DNA of 64,000 bases from Bdellovibrionaceae bacterium UBA6502 (GTDB lineage: Bacteria > Bdellovibrionota > Bdellovibrionia > Bdellovibrionales > UBA840), in contig DJMA01000028.1 in the NCBI GenBank assembly GCA_002436415.1, forward strand, positions 145,601 to 209,600. The letters run 5' to 3'. The number at the start of each line of letters is the position of its first letter. Position 1 is the stretch's first letter. A program made the position numbers and the translations under genes. This document shows, piece after piece, positions 45,279-53,697 of this stretch. The notes beneath the pieces were generated by a model. It searched no databases and was not told the origin of the DNA. It worked only from the letters and a program-made list of their open reading frames with translations.

Positions 45279-45305
45279 CTATCGGCATAAATTGATAAAA
45301 ATTAA
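45279..45305 (-). promoter_or_regulatory. Candidate FliA-like promoter of rel
   Basis: On the minus strand TTAATTTT (45298-45305), 11 bases and GCCGATAG (45279-45286) agree with sigma-28 at 6 of 8 and 7 of 8 positions. The site overlaps the last bases of rpoZ and leaves a ~34-base leader before rel. It could give rel a separate, motility-linked transcript. Confidence 0.35.
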
Positions 45306-45541
45306 CGGTTTAGATCCGCTTGGATTTGATCTTCTGGTTCGCCAAGCTCTAAATCTGGCTCGAAAAACACAGTTCCTTTGGCAACTTCACGTAAAGAAGT
45401 AACAACTTCTTTGTTGCCAGAGCCTTTAACAGTTGGTTCTGCACCACGAATGATTTGCTTCGCGCGCTTTGCCACTAACATTACTAAAGAAAAACGATTG
45501 TATGTTTTATCCAAACAATCTTCAACGGTTACACGAGCCAT
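45302..45541 (-). CDS. rpoZ: DNA-directed RNA polymerase omega subunit
   Basis: The 79-residue protein carries the omega pattern: MARVTVEDCLDKTYNRFSLV, then MLVAKRAKQIIRGAEP, followed by KEVVTSLREVAKG. Omega assists beta' folding and is needed for ppGpp binding to RNA polymerase at one site. Its position between gmk and rel is conserved in many proteobacteria. GGAGG lies just before the ATG. Confidence 0.95.
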   Translation of the reverse strand: MARVTVEDCLDKTYNRFSLVMLVAKRAKQIIRGAEPTVKGSGNKEVVTSLREVAKGTVFFEPDLELGEPEDQIQADLNR

Positions 45542-45569
45542 AGGTCCTCCTGAGCGGCGTAGATTATCG

Positions 45570-46127
45570 TTATTTTAATAGATTATCAATAATTTTGTCG
45601 AATTCCGCATAAGCTTGGTCAAAATTATCATTGGTGATCTGGTGGTCAAAATCTGGAGCTCGAAGCATTTCGTCCACAGCATTGGCCAATCTAAGCTCTA
45701 GATCATCGGTTTTACCCTTTCGCGCAGAAAGCCTGTGACGCAATGTCTCAATTGATGGCGGTAAAATAAAGACGCTGACTGCTTCGGGATACTCTTTTTT
45801 TAGGTTTTCAGCGCCCTTTACGTCAACATCCATCACAACCCAACGATTATCAGCCCAATGCTTCTCAAGCTGTGCTCTTCCAGTGCCATATAAATTGCCG
45901 TGCACTTCTGCCCATTCTGCAAAAAAGTTGTCCGCCATTTTTGAGCGAAAATCTTCTTCCGTTAAAAAGTAGTATGGGTTTCCATCAAGCTCACCCTCAC
46001 GCATATTTCTTGTGGTATAACTAATGGAATGAACAAAGCGATCCGGTCGCTCCTGAATAAGGCGATTGATAAAGGTATTTTTTCCTGCCCCACTTGGAGC
46101 TGCAATGATTAACAGTTGTGCTTTCAT
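45570..46127 (-). CDS. gmk: Guanylate kinase
   Basis: Gmk phosphorylates GMP to GDP. The 185-residue protein has the P-loop APSGAGKNTFINRL, where Asn replaces the more usual Ser or Thr after the Lys. The GMP-binding region SISYTTRNMREGELDGNPYYFL and FFAEWAEVHGNLYGT follow, and the lid region has RLSARKGKTDDLELRL. It starts one base after the yicC stop and is followed by rpoZ after 28 bases. Confidence 0.95.
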   Translation of the reverse strand: MKAQLLIIAAPSGAGKNTFINRLIQERPDRFVHSISYTTRNMREGELDGNPYYFLTEEDFRSKMADNFFAEWAEVHGNLYGTGRAQLEKHWADNRWVVMDVDVKGAENLKKEYPEAVSVFILPPSIETLRHRLSARKGKTDDLELRLANAVDEMLRAPDFDHQITNDNFDQAYAEFDKIIDNLLK

Positions 46128-46128
46128 C

Positions 46129-47010
46129 TTACTCTACATTCTGAACTATTTCGCGGATTCTTTCAATCATCCCTTTTGATTCTACAATATGTTTTGTAAT
46201 GGAAGAATGCTGGGATTTAGAGCCAATGGTGTTTACTTCTCGAAGTAGCTCTTGGGAATAGAAATCAAGTCGCTTACCTACGACCTCTTCTTTGGCCTTT
46301 AAAAGCCTTTTGAACTCTTTGAAATGCTCTTTTAGCCTCAAAAGCTCTTCGGTGATATCGGCTTTATCAATCTGAATCACTACCTCTTGCGCGATCCTTG
46401 CCTCATCTACCTCTGCTTTTAAGCCAAATTTTTCTAGACGAGAGTGTAGGCGTTTTTCTAGGTCTGCATTTGCTTCTTCTCGATAAACAGCAATTTGCTT
46501 TACTTCATTTTCCAAAGCGCCAATGATCGAATTTAAATCATCTGCGATTGCTTTACCCTCACGAAGCCTTTCTTTATCACAAGCAGCCAAAAGCTTTTCG
46601 AGACTACTAAAAAGAAATTCTTTTTCTGATTTACTAAGCTTTAGGTTCTCTTCCACGTTAAAAATTCCAGGAACCTTTGCCAATGTGGGCATTTCTAATT
46701 CCTCGGAAATTTTCAAGCTTTTAGCCAAAGCCTTATAAGTTTTAGCATAGTTTTTTGCCAAATTTTCATCCGCAACCACATTTGCTGAAGCAGATTTACT
46801 AAGCTTTTTACGGTGAACATATAAATCCACAGAACCACGTTTCAGTCTTTCTTGGATGCTTTTTTTAATCTCTGATTCTACGGGATAAAGATCCGGCGGA
46901 AGATGTGGTTTAAATTCAAAAAAGCGTGAGTTTACACAACGCACGCGAAGACTCAATTTTAGAGTTTCTATTTCTGCTTCAAGAGCAGCAAAGCCAGTCA
47001 TCGATTTCAT
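46129..47010 (-). CDS. yicC: YicC family endoribonuclease
   Basis: The first residues MKSMTGFAALEAE and the segment RCVNSRFFEFKPHLP are characteristic of the YicC family. The C-terminal half contains DITEELLRLKEHFKEF and GKRLDFYSQELLREVNTIGS, the conserved DUF1732 part. Family members degrade RNA, including some small RNAs. The frame extends to 47070, but the ATG at 47010 gives 293 residues, matching the family length and its conserved N terminus. It heads the yicC-gmk-rpoZ-rel block. Confidence 0.93.
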   Translation of the reverse strand: MKSMTGFAALEAEIETLKLSLRVRCVNSRFFEFKPHLPPDLYPVESEIKKSIQERLKRGSVDLYVHRKKLSKSASANVVADENLAKNYAKTYKALAKSLKISEELEMPTLAKVPGIFNVEENLKLSKSEKEFLFSSLEKLLAACDKERLREGKAIADDLNSIIGALENEVKQIAVYREEANADLEKRLHSRLEKFGLKAEVDEARIAQEVVIQIDKADITEELLRLKEHFKEFKRLLKAKEEVVGKRLDFYSQELLREVNTIGSKSQHSSITKHIVESKGMIERIREIVQNVE

Positions 47011-47530
47011 GAATGGAGTATAGGGACTTGCCCTGACAAACGCAAGCCTAAGCTGCTCTAAGTGCCCCAAACTAAAGCGAATCCCAACTTTTAAAACTCA
47101 AACTAAAGCCAATAAATAGCCTCTATTAGAACCAGGAACCAAGATTTTACTGGCAACGATAAACTGCCCCACTTAATTGCGGATAAGCAGCTACAAAATT
47201 AAGAAATCACTAGATTATCTAAAAGACTTCGAACTGCCCCTTCATTTATCGTGCTTTTAGACAGTAATCTTGCAGACTTAATTTAATATCATCCGCAATT
47301 AAGTGGGCCAGCTGTTAGTAAACCCAAAACACACTTACAAACTCCAAAGCTCAATAAAAAAACCTTGTTCCCTCACTTTAAATTACATAAAATTTTCATA
47401 TCTTTTACGTCACAGACTTTGATTTCTCGGCCACCAGGGTATTTTTTTTAGCAGGCTGCCGAATCCTGCAGCTTTTATTGTGAAAGAAGTAAAATCTTGA
47501 TAAATAAACGAGCAACAAGAAGAGGTAAAA
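47011..47530. other. Intergenic region with a MITE-like element
   Basis: This 520-base spacer holds the inverted-repeat element at 47168-47307 (listed separately). The rest is AT-rich with no ORF that has a convincing start. The promoter of the yicC operon must lie at its left end. Confidence 0.5.
47168..47307. repeat. 140-bp element with 17-bp perfect inverted ends (MITE-like)
   Basis: CCCACTTAATTGCGGAT (47168-47184) and ATCCGCAATTAAGTGGG (47291-47307) are perfect inverted repeats 106 bases apart. Inside and at the left end the motif AACTGCCCC occurs twice (47162-47170 and 47232-47240), each followed by an AT-rich stretch. There is no ORF. The structure resembles a miniature inverted-repeat element or the relic of an insertion sequence. 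No clear target-site duplication is visible. It could also form one long RNA hairpin. Confidence 0.6.
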
Positions 47531-47737
47531 ATGAAACCTTGGTGGACAAACTTAAAAGAAAGCCTTCTCACGATCAAAACTGAAATTGAGGAGCCTAAAA
47601 ACCCACAAAACAGAAATACTCAAATTAGAAACAAGGAAGATATTCTTAACGAATTTAACGCCTCACGAAGCTTTGGCGCCTACGGGCCTGGCCAACACAA
47701 TAACTACACCAACTCTCGCTCTAGAAAGCATCAGTAA
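47531..47737 (+). CDS. Small hydrophilic protein, unknown (68 residues)
   Basis: The ATG at 47531 has a GAAGAGGT ribosome site five bases upstream. The product is polar, starts MKPWWTNLKESLLTIK, and has an Asn/Arg/Ser-rich tail containing FGAYGPGQHNNYTN. It has no signal peptide. Its last 17 bases overlap the end of miaA on the other strand. The good ribosome site supports it as real, but no homologue is recognised. Confidence 0.45.
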   Translation: MKPWWTNLKESLLTIKTEIEEPKNPQNRNTQIRNKEDILNEFNASRSFGAYGPGQHNNYTNSRSRKHQ

Positions 47738-48626
47738 AAGTTAAACTCTCAACAAATTTTTCAAGCTCTAGAGGTGCCTCGGCGATTTCTAGGGCTTGCT
47801 CTTTTTTAAACCAGGTTCTTTGTCTTTTTGCTAGCTGCATGCTTTTGGTAACAATCTTATCAAGAATTTCCTCCTGGCTGATTTCACCATTAATCAATTC
47901 AAGACTTTCCTTATAACCAACACTTTCTAAAGCGCGCCAATCCCCTTTTCCTTGCTGCAACAATCCTTTTACTTCTGCTAGTAAACCCGACTCTAACATT
48001 TTTTGAGTCCTAAGAATTAAACGTTTTCTAAGCTCTACACGATCTGGGTTTAAAAACACTTTGCTTAAAGGATATGGAAATATTGAATCTCTTTTTGCAA
48101 AGGCTATACCTGGCTTTTTTCCCAGGGCCTTCAACTCAAGAGCTCTAGCTAGGCGGTAATGGTCATTCACTGAAATTTTCGCCGCATATTCTGCATCGAA
48201 GGCTTCAAGCTCTGCATATGATTGTTTTGGTTCAGCTTCAACACGCTTACGAATGATATCTTTATTTTCAGCATCTAGCTCTTCCATTTCCACCAAGCCA
48301 AGTTCTAATGCGCGAAAATAAAAACCGGTCCCTCCTGCAATGATTGCGTAATCTACAGAACGAGAAGCCATATCCTCTAACAGCTTCATGGCATCTTTTT
48401 GAAATTTTGCAGCTGTATACATCTCCGGATATTTTACGTGAGAGACCAAATGATGAGGAATCAAATTTAGCTCTTCAGGGCTTGGTTTTGCAGAACCAAT
48501 ATCTAATTCTTCATAAACACTAACTGAATCACAATTTATAATTTCACCACCTAGATGCTTCGCCAAGCTAATGGCAAAGTCACTTTTCCCTGAGGCAGTT
48601 GGACCGTATAAAAAAATAACTTTCAT
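47721..48626 (-). CDS. miaA: tRNA dimethylallyltransferase
   Basis: MiaA adds a dimethylallyl group to A37 of tRNAs reading UNN codons. The 301-residue protein has the P-loop LYGPTASGKSDFAI, INCDSVSVYEELDIGSAKPS, HHLVSHVKYPEMYTAAKF, AIIAGGTGFYFRAL and the C-terminal SVGYKESLELI and KRQRTWFKKE. Its ATG overlaps the mutL TAA by one base (TAATG), so translation is coupled. MiaA-MutL neighbourhood is common in bacteria. Confidence 0.96.
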   Translation of the reverse strand: MKVIFLYGPTASGKSDFAISLAKHLGGEIINCDSVSVYEELDIGSAKPSPEELNLIPHHLVSHVKYPEMYTAAKFQKDAMKLLEDMASRSVDYAIIAGGTGFYFRALELGLVEMEELDAENKDIIRKRVEAEPKQSYAELEAFDAEYAAKISVNDHYRLARALELKALGKKPGIAFAKRDSIFPYPLSKVFLNPDRVELRKRLILRTQKMLESGLLAEVKGLLQQGKGDWRALESVGYKESLELINGEISQEEILDKIVTKSMQLAKRQRTWFKKEQALEIAEAPLELEKFVESLTFTDAF

Positions 48627-50644
48627 TAAAGGATTCGTCCAAAATCTTTATCAATTTTAGTAAACGGATACTCCACAAACACAGGTCTACCATGAGGACA
48701 AAAACTGGATAATGGATACTCATCCATTTGCTCTAATAAAGCTTTCATTTGATCAAAGCTCAAGGCTTGGCCCGCACGTACCGAAGAATGACAAGCCATA
48801 GTGGCAGCAATGTCTTTCAGTTTTCGTTCTACGGCGGTTCCACCTCCGTTTTTAATCACTTCTTTACTGAGATCAAAAAGAGCGAGGCTTATTGCCTTTT
48901 CTTTCATTAATATTGGCGCAGAGCTTACTCCAATAAGATCAGGTCCTAATCTCTCAACAGTTATGCTTAACTTTAATAAATCTTCAGCAACAGACTCAAC
49001 CGCATCCGCTTCTTCCTCTTCCATCTTGATTTCAAGAGGAAGCAAATAGTTTTGTACATCGATATGACCACCAGCCCAGGCATTTACAATTCTCTCAAAA
49101 GAAATGCGTTCATGAGCAGCATGTTGATCCACTAAAATTAATGACTGTCTTGATTGGGCGACGATATAACAATTATCAGCCTGTCCTAAAACCTGAAGCT
49201 TCGACCAGTAATGTTTGTTATCAAAAAAAGCATCACTCTCTTTTTTCTCAACAGAGTCAAAGCCAACTAAGTCATGGCCAGCAACTTCTACTCTTGGGCT
49301 GATTGGACTTGAAGACTTTGTATTATCAAGCTCTTTTGCAAAATGAGAAACTTGCTCGTCTTGCACATTAAGCTCTTTAGAATCTAGTTCAGTTGCTGAC
49401 CTTACGCTGCTATGACTAGCCTTATCCACCAAGGCACCACTCTCAACTGATTCGGATGTCTTGTTTTTAGGACTGGCGTATTTGGCCAAAATATCTAAAG
49501 TGCTATCCGAATTTTCCTTCTTATCTGCTGAATAAGAAACTTCCTTTTTTTGAAAGCTAGTTCTCTCAAAGGCAAGTCCCCCAAAGCTCTCGTTTACCTC
49601 TTCTTTTGCCTGTGGCTTAAGAGCAACCTGCTTTTTCGGCGAAGTATCCTGCAACATATCCGCTAACCAAGGGGCCTTTGCTACGCCTTTTAATATACAC
49701 TCTCTAACAACTCGAAAAGCCGCTCTTGGATCTCTAAACTTCACTTGGCTTTTGGTTGGATGAACATTAACGTCTACCTCTTGAGGATCGCAATGAATCC
49801 AAACAGCACATATTGGATATTCTCCATGCATTAGGGTATTTTCGAAGCCGGCAATGACAGCGGCTTGTAAGCTACGATCTTGAATCCATCGGTCTTGCAC
49901 AAAGAACCACATATTTTGTGAATTTCTGGCCACTTCATTAGGAGCGCAATAGACTACTTTACAGCTCATTAAACCTAATTCAATTTCAGTCTCATACATT
50001 TTTTTACGCTCTAGTACTTGTGAGCACCTAGCACTTAAATTTTCACTTTTTGGATAGTAAGAAAGTTGCTTTCCCCCGCTCTTTAGGCGAATGGAAACAT
50101 GAGGGAAGCTCAATGAAAAAGCCTTTAACATTTTTTTGATGGCAGTGGTTTCCGCAGTGTCTGACTTGAGAAACTTTAACCTTGCCGGAACATTAGCAAA
50201 GAGCTCTTCCACCAAAATACTGGTCCCCTGATCAAGGTTTGTCTCATAGGAGTCTGTTTTTTTACCAAACTCACTATGCACAGCATAAGCTTTGTTCGCA
50301 CCTTTTGCCTTTGAGCTAAGAGTTAGCTGCGACACTGAAGCTATAGATGCTAATGCCTCGCCACGAAAGCCAAAGGTATTTAATGCCCAAAGGTCACTTG
50401 CCTTATGAATTTTACTTGTTGCATGACGATCTAGTGCTAAAACCAAATCTTCTTTCTCGATTCCGTGGCCGTTGTCTTTGATTAAAACCTTGCGTCCACC
50501 ACTATCAATATCAATTTCAATCTCGGTGGCACCGGCATCAACACTATTTTCGATTAACTCTTTGATCATATTCGCTGGTCGCTCTAAAACTTCCCCGGCA
50601 GCAATCTGATCCACTACATCATGTGACAATTTTTGGATTTTCAT
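48626..50644 (-). CDS. mutL: DNA mismatch repair protein MutL (endonuclease type)
   Basis: The N-terminal GHKL ATPase is clear: VVDQIAAGEVLERPANMIKE, ELIENSVDAGA, IKDNGHGI, TFGFRGEALASI. A transducer domain follows (VDVNVHPTKSQVKFRDPRAA), then a long Ser/Lys/Glu linker (~335-465). The C-terminal domain contains DQHAAHERISFE, which fits the endonuclease metal-site motif DQHA(X)2E(X)4E, together with CPHGRP. This MutL should therefore nick DNA itself, unlike E. coli MutL, which uses MutH. From ATG 50644 the protein has 672 residues; an upstream in-frame start adds six. It leads a mutL-miaA operon. Confidence 0.95.
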   Translation of the reverse strand: MKIQKLSHDVVDQIAAGEVLERPANMIKELIENSVDAGATEIEIDIDSGGRKVLIKDNGHGIEKEDLVLALDRHATSKIHKASDLWALNTFGFRGEALASIASVSQLTLSSKAKGANKAYAVHSEFGKKTDSYETNLDQGTSILVEELFANVPARLKFLKSDTAETTAIKKMLKAFSLSFPHVSIRLKSGGKQLSYYPKSENLSARCSQVLERKKMYETEIELGLMSCKVVYCAPNEVARNSQNMWFFVQDRWIQDRSLQAAVIAGFENTLMHGEYPICAVWIHCDPQEVDVNVHPTKSQVKFRDPRAAFRVVRECILKGVAKAPWLADMLQDTSPKKQVALKPQAKEEVNESFGGLAFERTSFQKKEVSYSADKKENSDSTLDILAKYASPKNKTSESVESGALVDKASHSSVRSATELDSKELNVQDEQVSHFAKELDNTKSSSPISPRVEVAGHDLVGFDSVEKKESDAFFDNKHYWSKLQVLGQADNCYIVAQSRQSLILVDQHAAHERISFERIVNAWAGGHIDVQNYLLPLEIKMEEEEADAVESVAEDLLKLSITVERLGPDLIGVSSAPILMKEKAISLALFDLSKEVIKNGGGTAVERKLKDIAATMACHSSVRAGQALSFDQMKALLEQMDEYPLSSFCPHGRPVFVEYPFTKIDKDFGRIL

Positions 50645-50668
50645 GAAGCAAATATAGTCCAATTCCGA

Positions 50669-50748
50669 TTTTCAGTCACTTAAACGGATCTTTTTTTCAG
50701 AGCGCGTCAGCTGCCGCCAAAATAAGTATTTTCAGTAACTTAGACCGG
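50669..50748. repeat. Imperfect direct repeat in the mutL-lipoprotein spacer
   Basis: TTTTCAGTCACTTAAACGG (50669-50687) and TTTTCAGTAACTTAGACCGG (50729-50748) repeat 60 bases apart in the divergent spacer 50645-50917. They may be paired binding sites for a regulator of mutL or of the lipoprotein pair. Confidence 0.4.
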
Positions 50749-50917
50749 CCAATCCTAGGCTCAAATCTAATACAAAGGCTTTCGCTATAAAAGCCGCTGA
50801 AATTTTCTATTGGGCCTAGATTATGCACCTCTATTTACTGGATAGAAAAATCGAAACAAGAAAACTTTGTTAATTTAGCTCTGCCATTAGCAAAGAAAAG
50901 TAAAAAGGAGTCTGTTA

Positions 50918-51730
50918 GTGAAACTCAACTTTAAAAACTTAGGAATTGGCCTAATTACAGCGAGTCTACTAATTTCATGCACTGGTGAAAAGAAAAAAGC
51001 CGAAATCACAGCTGGTAGCTATTTACCACTTAGCTCTCAAGAGTTAAGACATAATAATCTAAACCTCGACTCAAAAGTCGTCTACTACACAGACAATGAA
51101 AACCCATTCCGAGTTTACCGAGCAAACAAAAACACGGATGGCAGTGCTGAAATCCAAACCGGTAGTTTTAGTTTAGAAATTTCCCAAGACAAAAAAACCA
51201 TCAAATTTTCTGAAATGAGCCTAAAAGCTGGAAAACAGAATTCAAATCATAAAATTGATGAGTTTACTGCAAACGACCTGGGAATGTTGGAGTATCAAAA
51301 TCCTCAAGCGCAAACCAAAGAATATCGTCTAGAAAGCAGTCTTTATAAATTAAAAAGTGCAGCAGTAGCGGATCTATCAGGGCTTGATTCTGCTAGCTTG
51401 AAAACTCAATCCATGGCTTTCTTAAGTGGACAGGAAAACGAGCAGCTAAACCAGTTAACAAATTCACAAGCCAGTTTAAAAATTGCTGAAAACATCTTAG
51501 AAAACTCGGAAGAGCAAAGCATAAGAATGAGCCTGTTAGAAGGTGGATTAATACAAATTAGCATTCAGAACAAAAAAGGCAACGCCATTGCCTCTGAACC
51601 AGTAGTTTACTACTACCAAAAAGTATCTCCTGAGCACTTACAAAAAGTAAATTCTGAGTTTTTGAAAGACTTGAATCGCATGGCAAAAGCTGAAAGCAAA
51701 CTAGAAACAGAAGAGAACAAAAACAATTAA
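50918..51730 (+). CDS. Lipoprotein, first of a tandem paralogous pair
   Basis: A GTG start with AAGGAG upstream opens a 270-residue protein. The signal ends in lipobox LISC (Cys21), followed by TGEKKKAE. The mature part starts ITAGSYLPLSSQELRHNNLN and contains ISQDKKTIKFSEMSL. Both segments align with the next gene (HGTYMEMSETQLLENRLP and SKDKKTIKYVAVES). Later segments end in VVYYYQKVSPEHLQKVNSEF, also mirrored in the partner (TRYYKYVVNTQAEEINKAF). No domain family is recognised. The two were probably formed by duplication. Confidence 0.75.
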   Translation: MKLNFKNLGIGLITASLLISCTGEKKKAEITAGSYLPLSSQELRHNNLNLDSKVVYYTDNENPFRVYRANKNTDGSAEIQTGSFSLEISQDKKTIKFSEMSLKAGKQNSNHKIDEFTANDLGMLEYQNPQAQTKEYRLESSLYKLKSAAVADLSGLDSASLKTQSMAFLSGQENEQLNQLTNSQASLKIAENILENSEEQSIRMSLLEGGLIQISIQNKKGNAIASEPVVYYYQKVSPEHLQKVNSEFLKDLNRMAKAESKLETEENKNN

Positions 51731-51766
51731 AACATATTATTTTAATATTAATAACAAGGAGAAGAA

Positions 51767-52813
51767 ATGAGATTAAAATCAATTTTTAACACAGCATTAG
51801 CAAGCAGCATCGCCCTTGGCATGATCGCTTGTAATCAACAAGAAAGAGTGAATGAACTAGCACATGGTACTTACATGGAAATGTCTGAAACTCAATTATT
51901 AGAAAACAGACTTCCTGTAGAAAAATCTGAGAATCAGCAAACAGGTGATTTCTTACAAGACCAAAACACGGCTTCTTCAGACACTCTACGATCTTTGATC
52001 GTTAGTAAGGATAAAAAAACCATTAAATATGTAGCGGTTGAGAGTATTTTTAATATTGATTCTCAGAACTCTGACGTTGTTTCTGAGTCTAGCTATGAGT
52101 TAAATGCAGTTGCTAACCAAGAAGGAAGCTATAGCACAGGCGTGATTGACTTTAATACAACTTATGCTCTAGGAAATGTAGAAGCCTACCTTGCCAGTAA
52201 AGTAAAAAAAGCTACTGATGATAAAGAAGACGAGAAAAAAGCGGAAGCTAAAAAGGAAGAAAAAGAAGAAGCCAAAAGCTTAAAGGTGGCGGTTAAAGAC
52301 ATTTCTCCTGAGAACCGTTTTCGCAGCAATCTAAGTATTCGTGCCATTGCACCACAAATCATCGCAGTTCTTCAAGAAAACACGCATGGTAAAGCAGATG
52401 GAAGCACTCTTACCTCTAAAACTACTCGTTACTACAAATACGTTGTAAATACTCAGGCTGAAGAAATCAACAAAGCATTCAACGCTAAGTTAGTTGCAAA
52501 ACAAAAATTAGCAGTAGCAACAAGAGCAAAAATCCAAGCACTTAAAGATGCAGAAGAAGCGGCTAAAACAGAAGAGCAGCTTGAAGCCGCAGAAGAAGAA
52601 GTAGGTGCAGAAGAAATTTCCCAAGAAATCGAAGCTAGTGCTGTAGAAGCTGAGCAAGCTCAAGTAAGTCTTGAAGTGGCAACTGAGGAAGTTGAAAAAG
52701 CAAAAGCCGAAGTTGAAAAAGCAGATGAAAACTTAGAAACAACTAAAAAAGTAACAGCTGATAAAGTTAATATTCCACCAGTAGATGCGAGTCTTGAAGG
52801 CTTAAAATACTAA
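51767..52813 (+). CDS. Lipoprotein, second paralogue with acidic/Lys insert and coiled-coil tail
   Basis: Lipobox MIAC (Cys22) follows a typical signal. Residues ~30-230 share the plan of the preceding lipoprotein. A highly charged insert (~143-166, runs of Glu/Lys/Asp/Ala) and a C-terminal Glu/Ala/Val-rich coiled coil (~250-325) are extra. The tail resembles a periplasmic spacer such as those bridging membrane and cell wall. The gene is 36 bases after its paralogue and ends at a strong bidirectional terminator. Function unknown. Confidence 0.75.
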   Translation: MRLKSIFNTALASSIALGMIACNQQERVNELAHGTYMEMSETQLLENRLPVEKSENQQTGDFLQDQNTASSDTLRSLIVSKDKKTIKYVAVESIFNIDSQNSDVVSESSYELNAVANQEGSYSTGVIDFNTTYALGNVEAYLASKVKKATDDKEDEKKAEAKKEEKEEAKSLKVAVKDISPENRFRSNLSIRAIAPQIIAVLQENTHGKADGSTLTSKTTRYYKYVVNTQAEEINKAFNAKLVAKQKLAVATRAKIQALKDAEEAAKTEEQLEAAEEEVGAEEISQEIEASAVEAEQAQVSLEVATEEVEKAKAEVEKADENLETTKKVTADKVNIPPVDASLEGLKY

Positions 52814-52837
52814 TTTTTTTCTAAAGCTATAAAACTA

Positions 52838-52868
52838 AAAAAGCCCAAGTTTAATCTTGGGCTTTTTT
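52838..52868. terminator. Strong bidirectional intrinsic terminator
   Basis: AAAAAGCCCAAG (52838-52849), loop TTTAAT and CTTGGGCTTTTT form a 12-bp stem with T7 on the right and an A run on the left. The stop codon of the minus-strand EamA gene lies in its loop. It ends the plus-strand lipoprotein pair and the minus-strand transporter gene. Confidence 0.9.
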
Positions 52869-53624
52869 TGTTTCTAATCTTAAGAGAAAAATTGAAAAGA
52901 CAATGAGTAAACTTCCAAAGAAGAGTCCATAGCTTATACTCTCTGCAAAAAACAACAAGCCCCAGCTTGCACTAAAAACCAAACGTATCATTGTGGTTAC
53001 TGCCGCAGTCAGAGCTGTGGTGTACTTATAAGAAAAGGTCAAAAAGAACTGCCCCGCTACACCACCTAAGGAAGTCAAAAGAAAGGCTAAGGCCGTGCTT
53101 GTACTAATCTCAAAGTCAAAAGAGACAAAGGGTAGTAAACCAATGCTACCAGTTAACATCACATAAAAAATAATGGTCTCTGAGGAATCATACTGCCTAG
53201 CCTTTCTCAAAGACATCAAACTGATAGAGGCGATAAATCCGCATATAAGCCCATACAAATCCCCTTGCACCAAACCAGTAAATTCAAAGTCCAACACCAG
53301 CAAGACCCCAACGAAACTAATCAAAACAGCCAACCAATGATATTTCCCCGTCGCTTCTTTAAGGAAAAAAGGAGCGAAGATCGCGATAAAAATGGGATAG
53401 GTCATATTTAAAAGGTTCGCTTTTACGAGAGTACTATGTTCAATGGCCAAATAGAAAAAACCTACGGCAACAAAATTGGTCAAAGAACGAAGAGCAAGCC
53501 ATTTATAATTTTGCGGTTTTGGAAATAGGTTCTTTTTCTTTAGACTTAAAAAAAGAAGCACCACAAAACCTGAAAAAAAACGCCCCCAAGTGATCGTCAT
53601 GGTGGGAACGTTTTCTGCAACCAA
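52851..53624 (-). CDS. EamA/DMT-superfamily transporter, true 5' end probably further upstream
   Basis: The protein is a multi-helix drug/metabolite transporter with two EamA repeats. Repeat segments include LVKANLLNMTYPIFIAIFAP and LTAAVTTMIRLVFSASWGLL, and about nine membrane helices are visible from the TTG at 53624. The substrate cannot be read. The frame stays open upstream to a TAG at about 53717. The extra ~27 codons encode a clear first helix (FYSLLLTGLIASAFTAGVKY), needed for the normal ten-helix layout, yet contain no ATG, GTG or TTG. An ATC at 53705 lies seven bases after AGGG. The listed start is therefore probably too short, and a non-AUG start is possible. Confidence 0.8.
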   Translation of the reverse strand: MVAENVPTMTITWGRFFSGFVVLLFLSLKKKNLFPKPQNYKWLALRSLTNFVAVGFFYLAIEHSTLVKANLLNMTYPIFIAIFAPFFLKEATGKYHWLAVLISFVGVLLVLDFEFTGLVQGDLYGLICGFIASISLMSLRKARQYDSSETIIFYVMLTGSIGLLPFVSFDFEISTSTALAFLLTSLGGVAGQFFLTFSYKYTTALTAAVTTMIRLVFSASWGLLFFAESISYGLFFGSLLIVFSIFLLRLETKKAQD

Positions 53625-53697
53625 ATACTTTACTCCTGCCGTAAACGCACTTGCAATTAGGCCGGTAAGGAGAAGAGAGTAAAAGGCTTTTTTTTGA

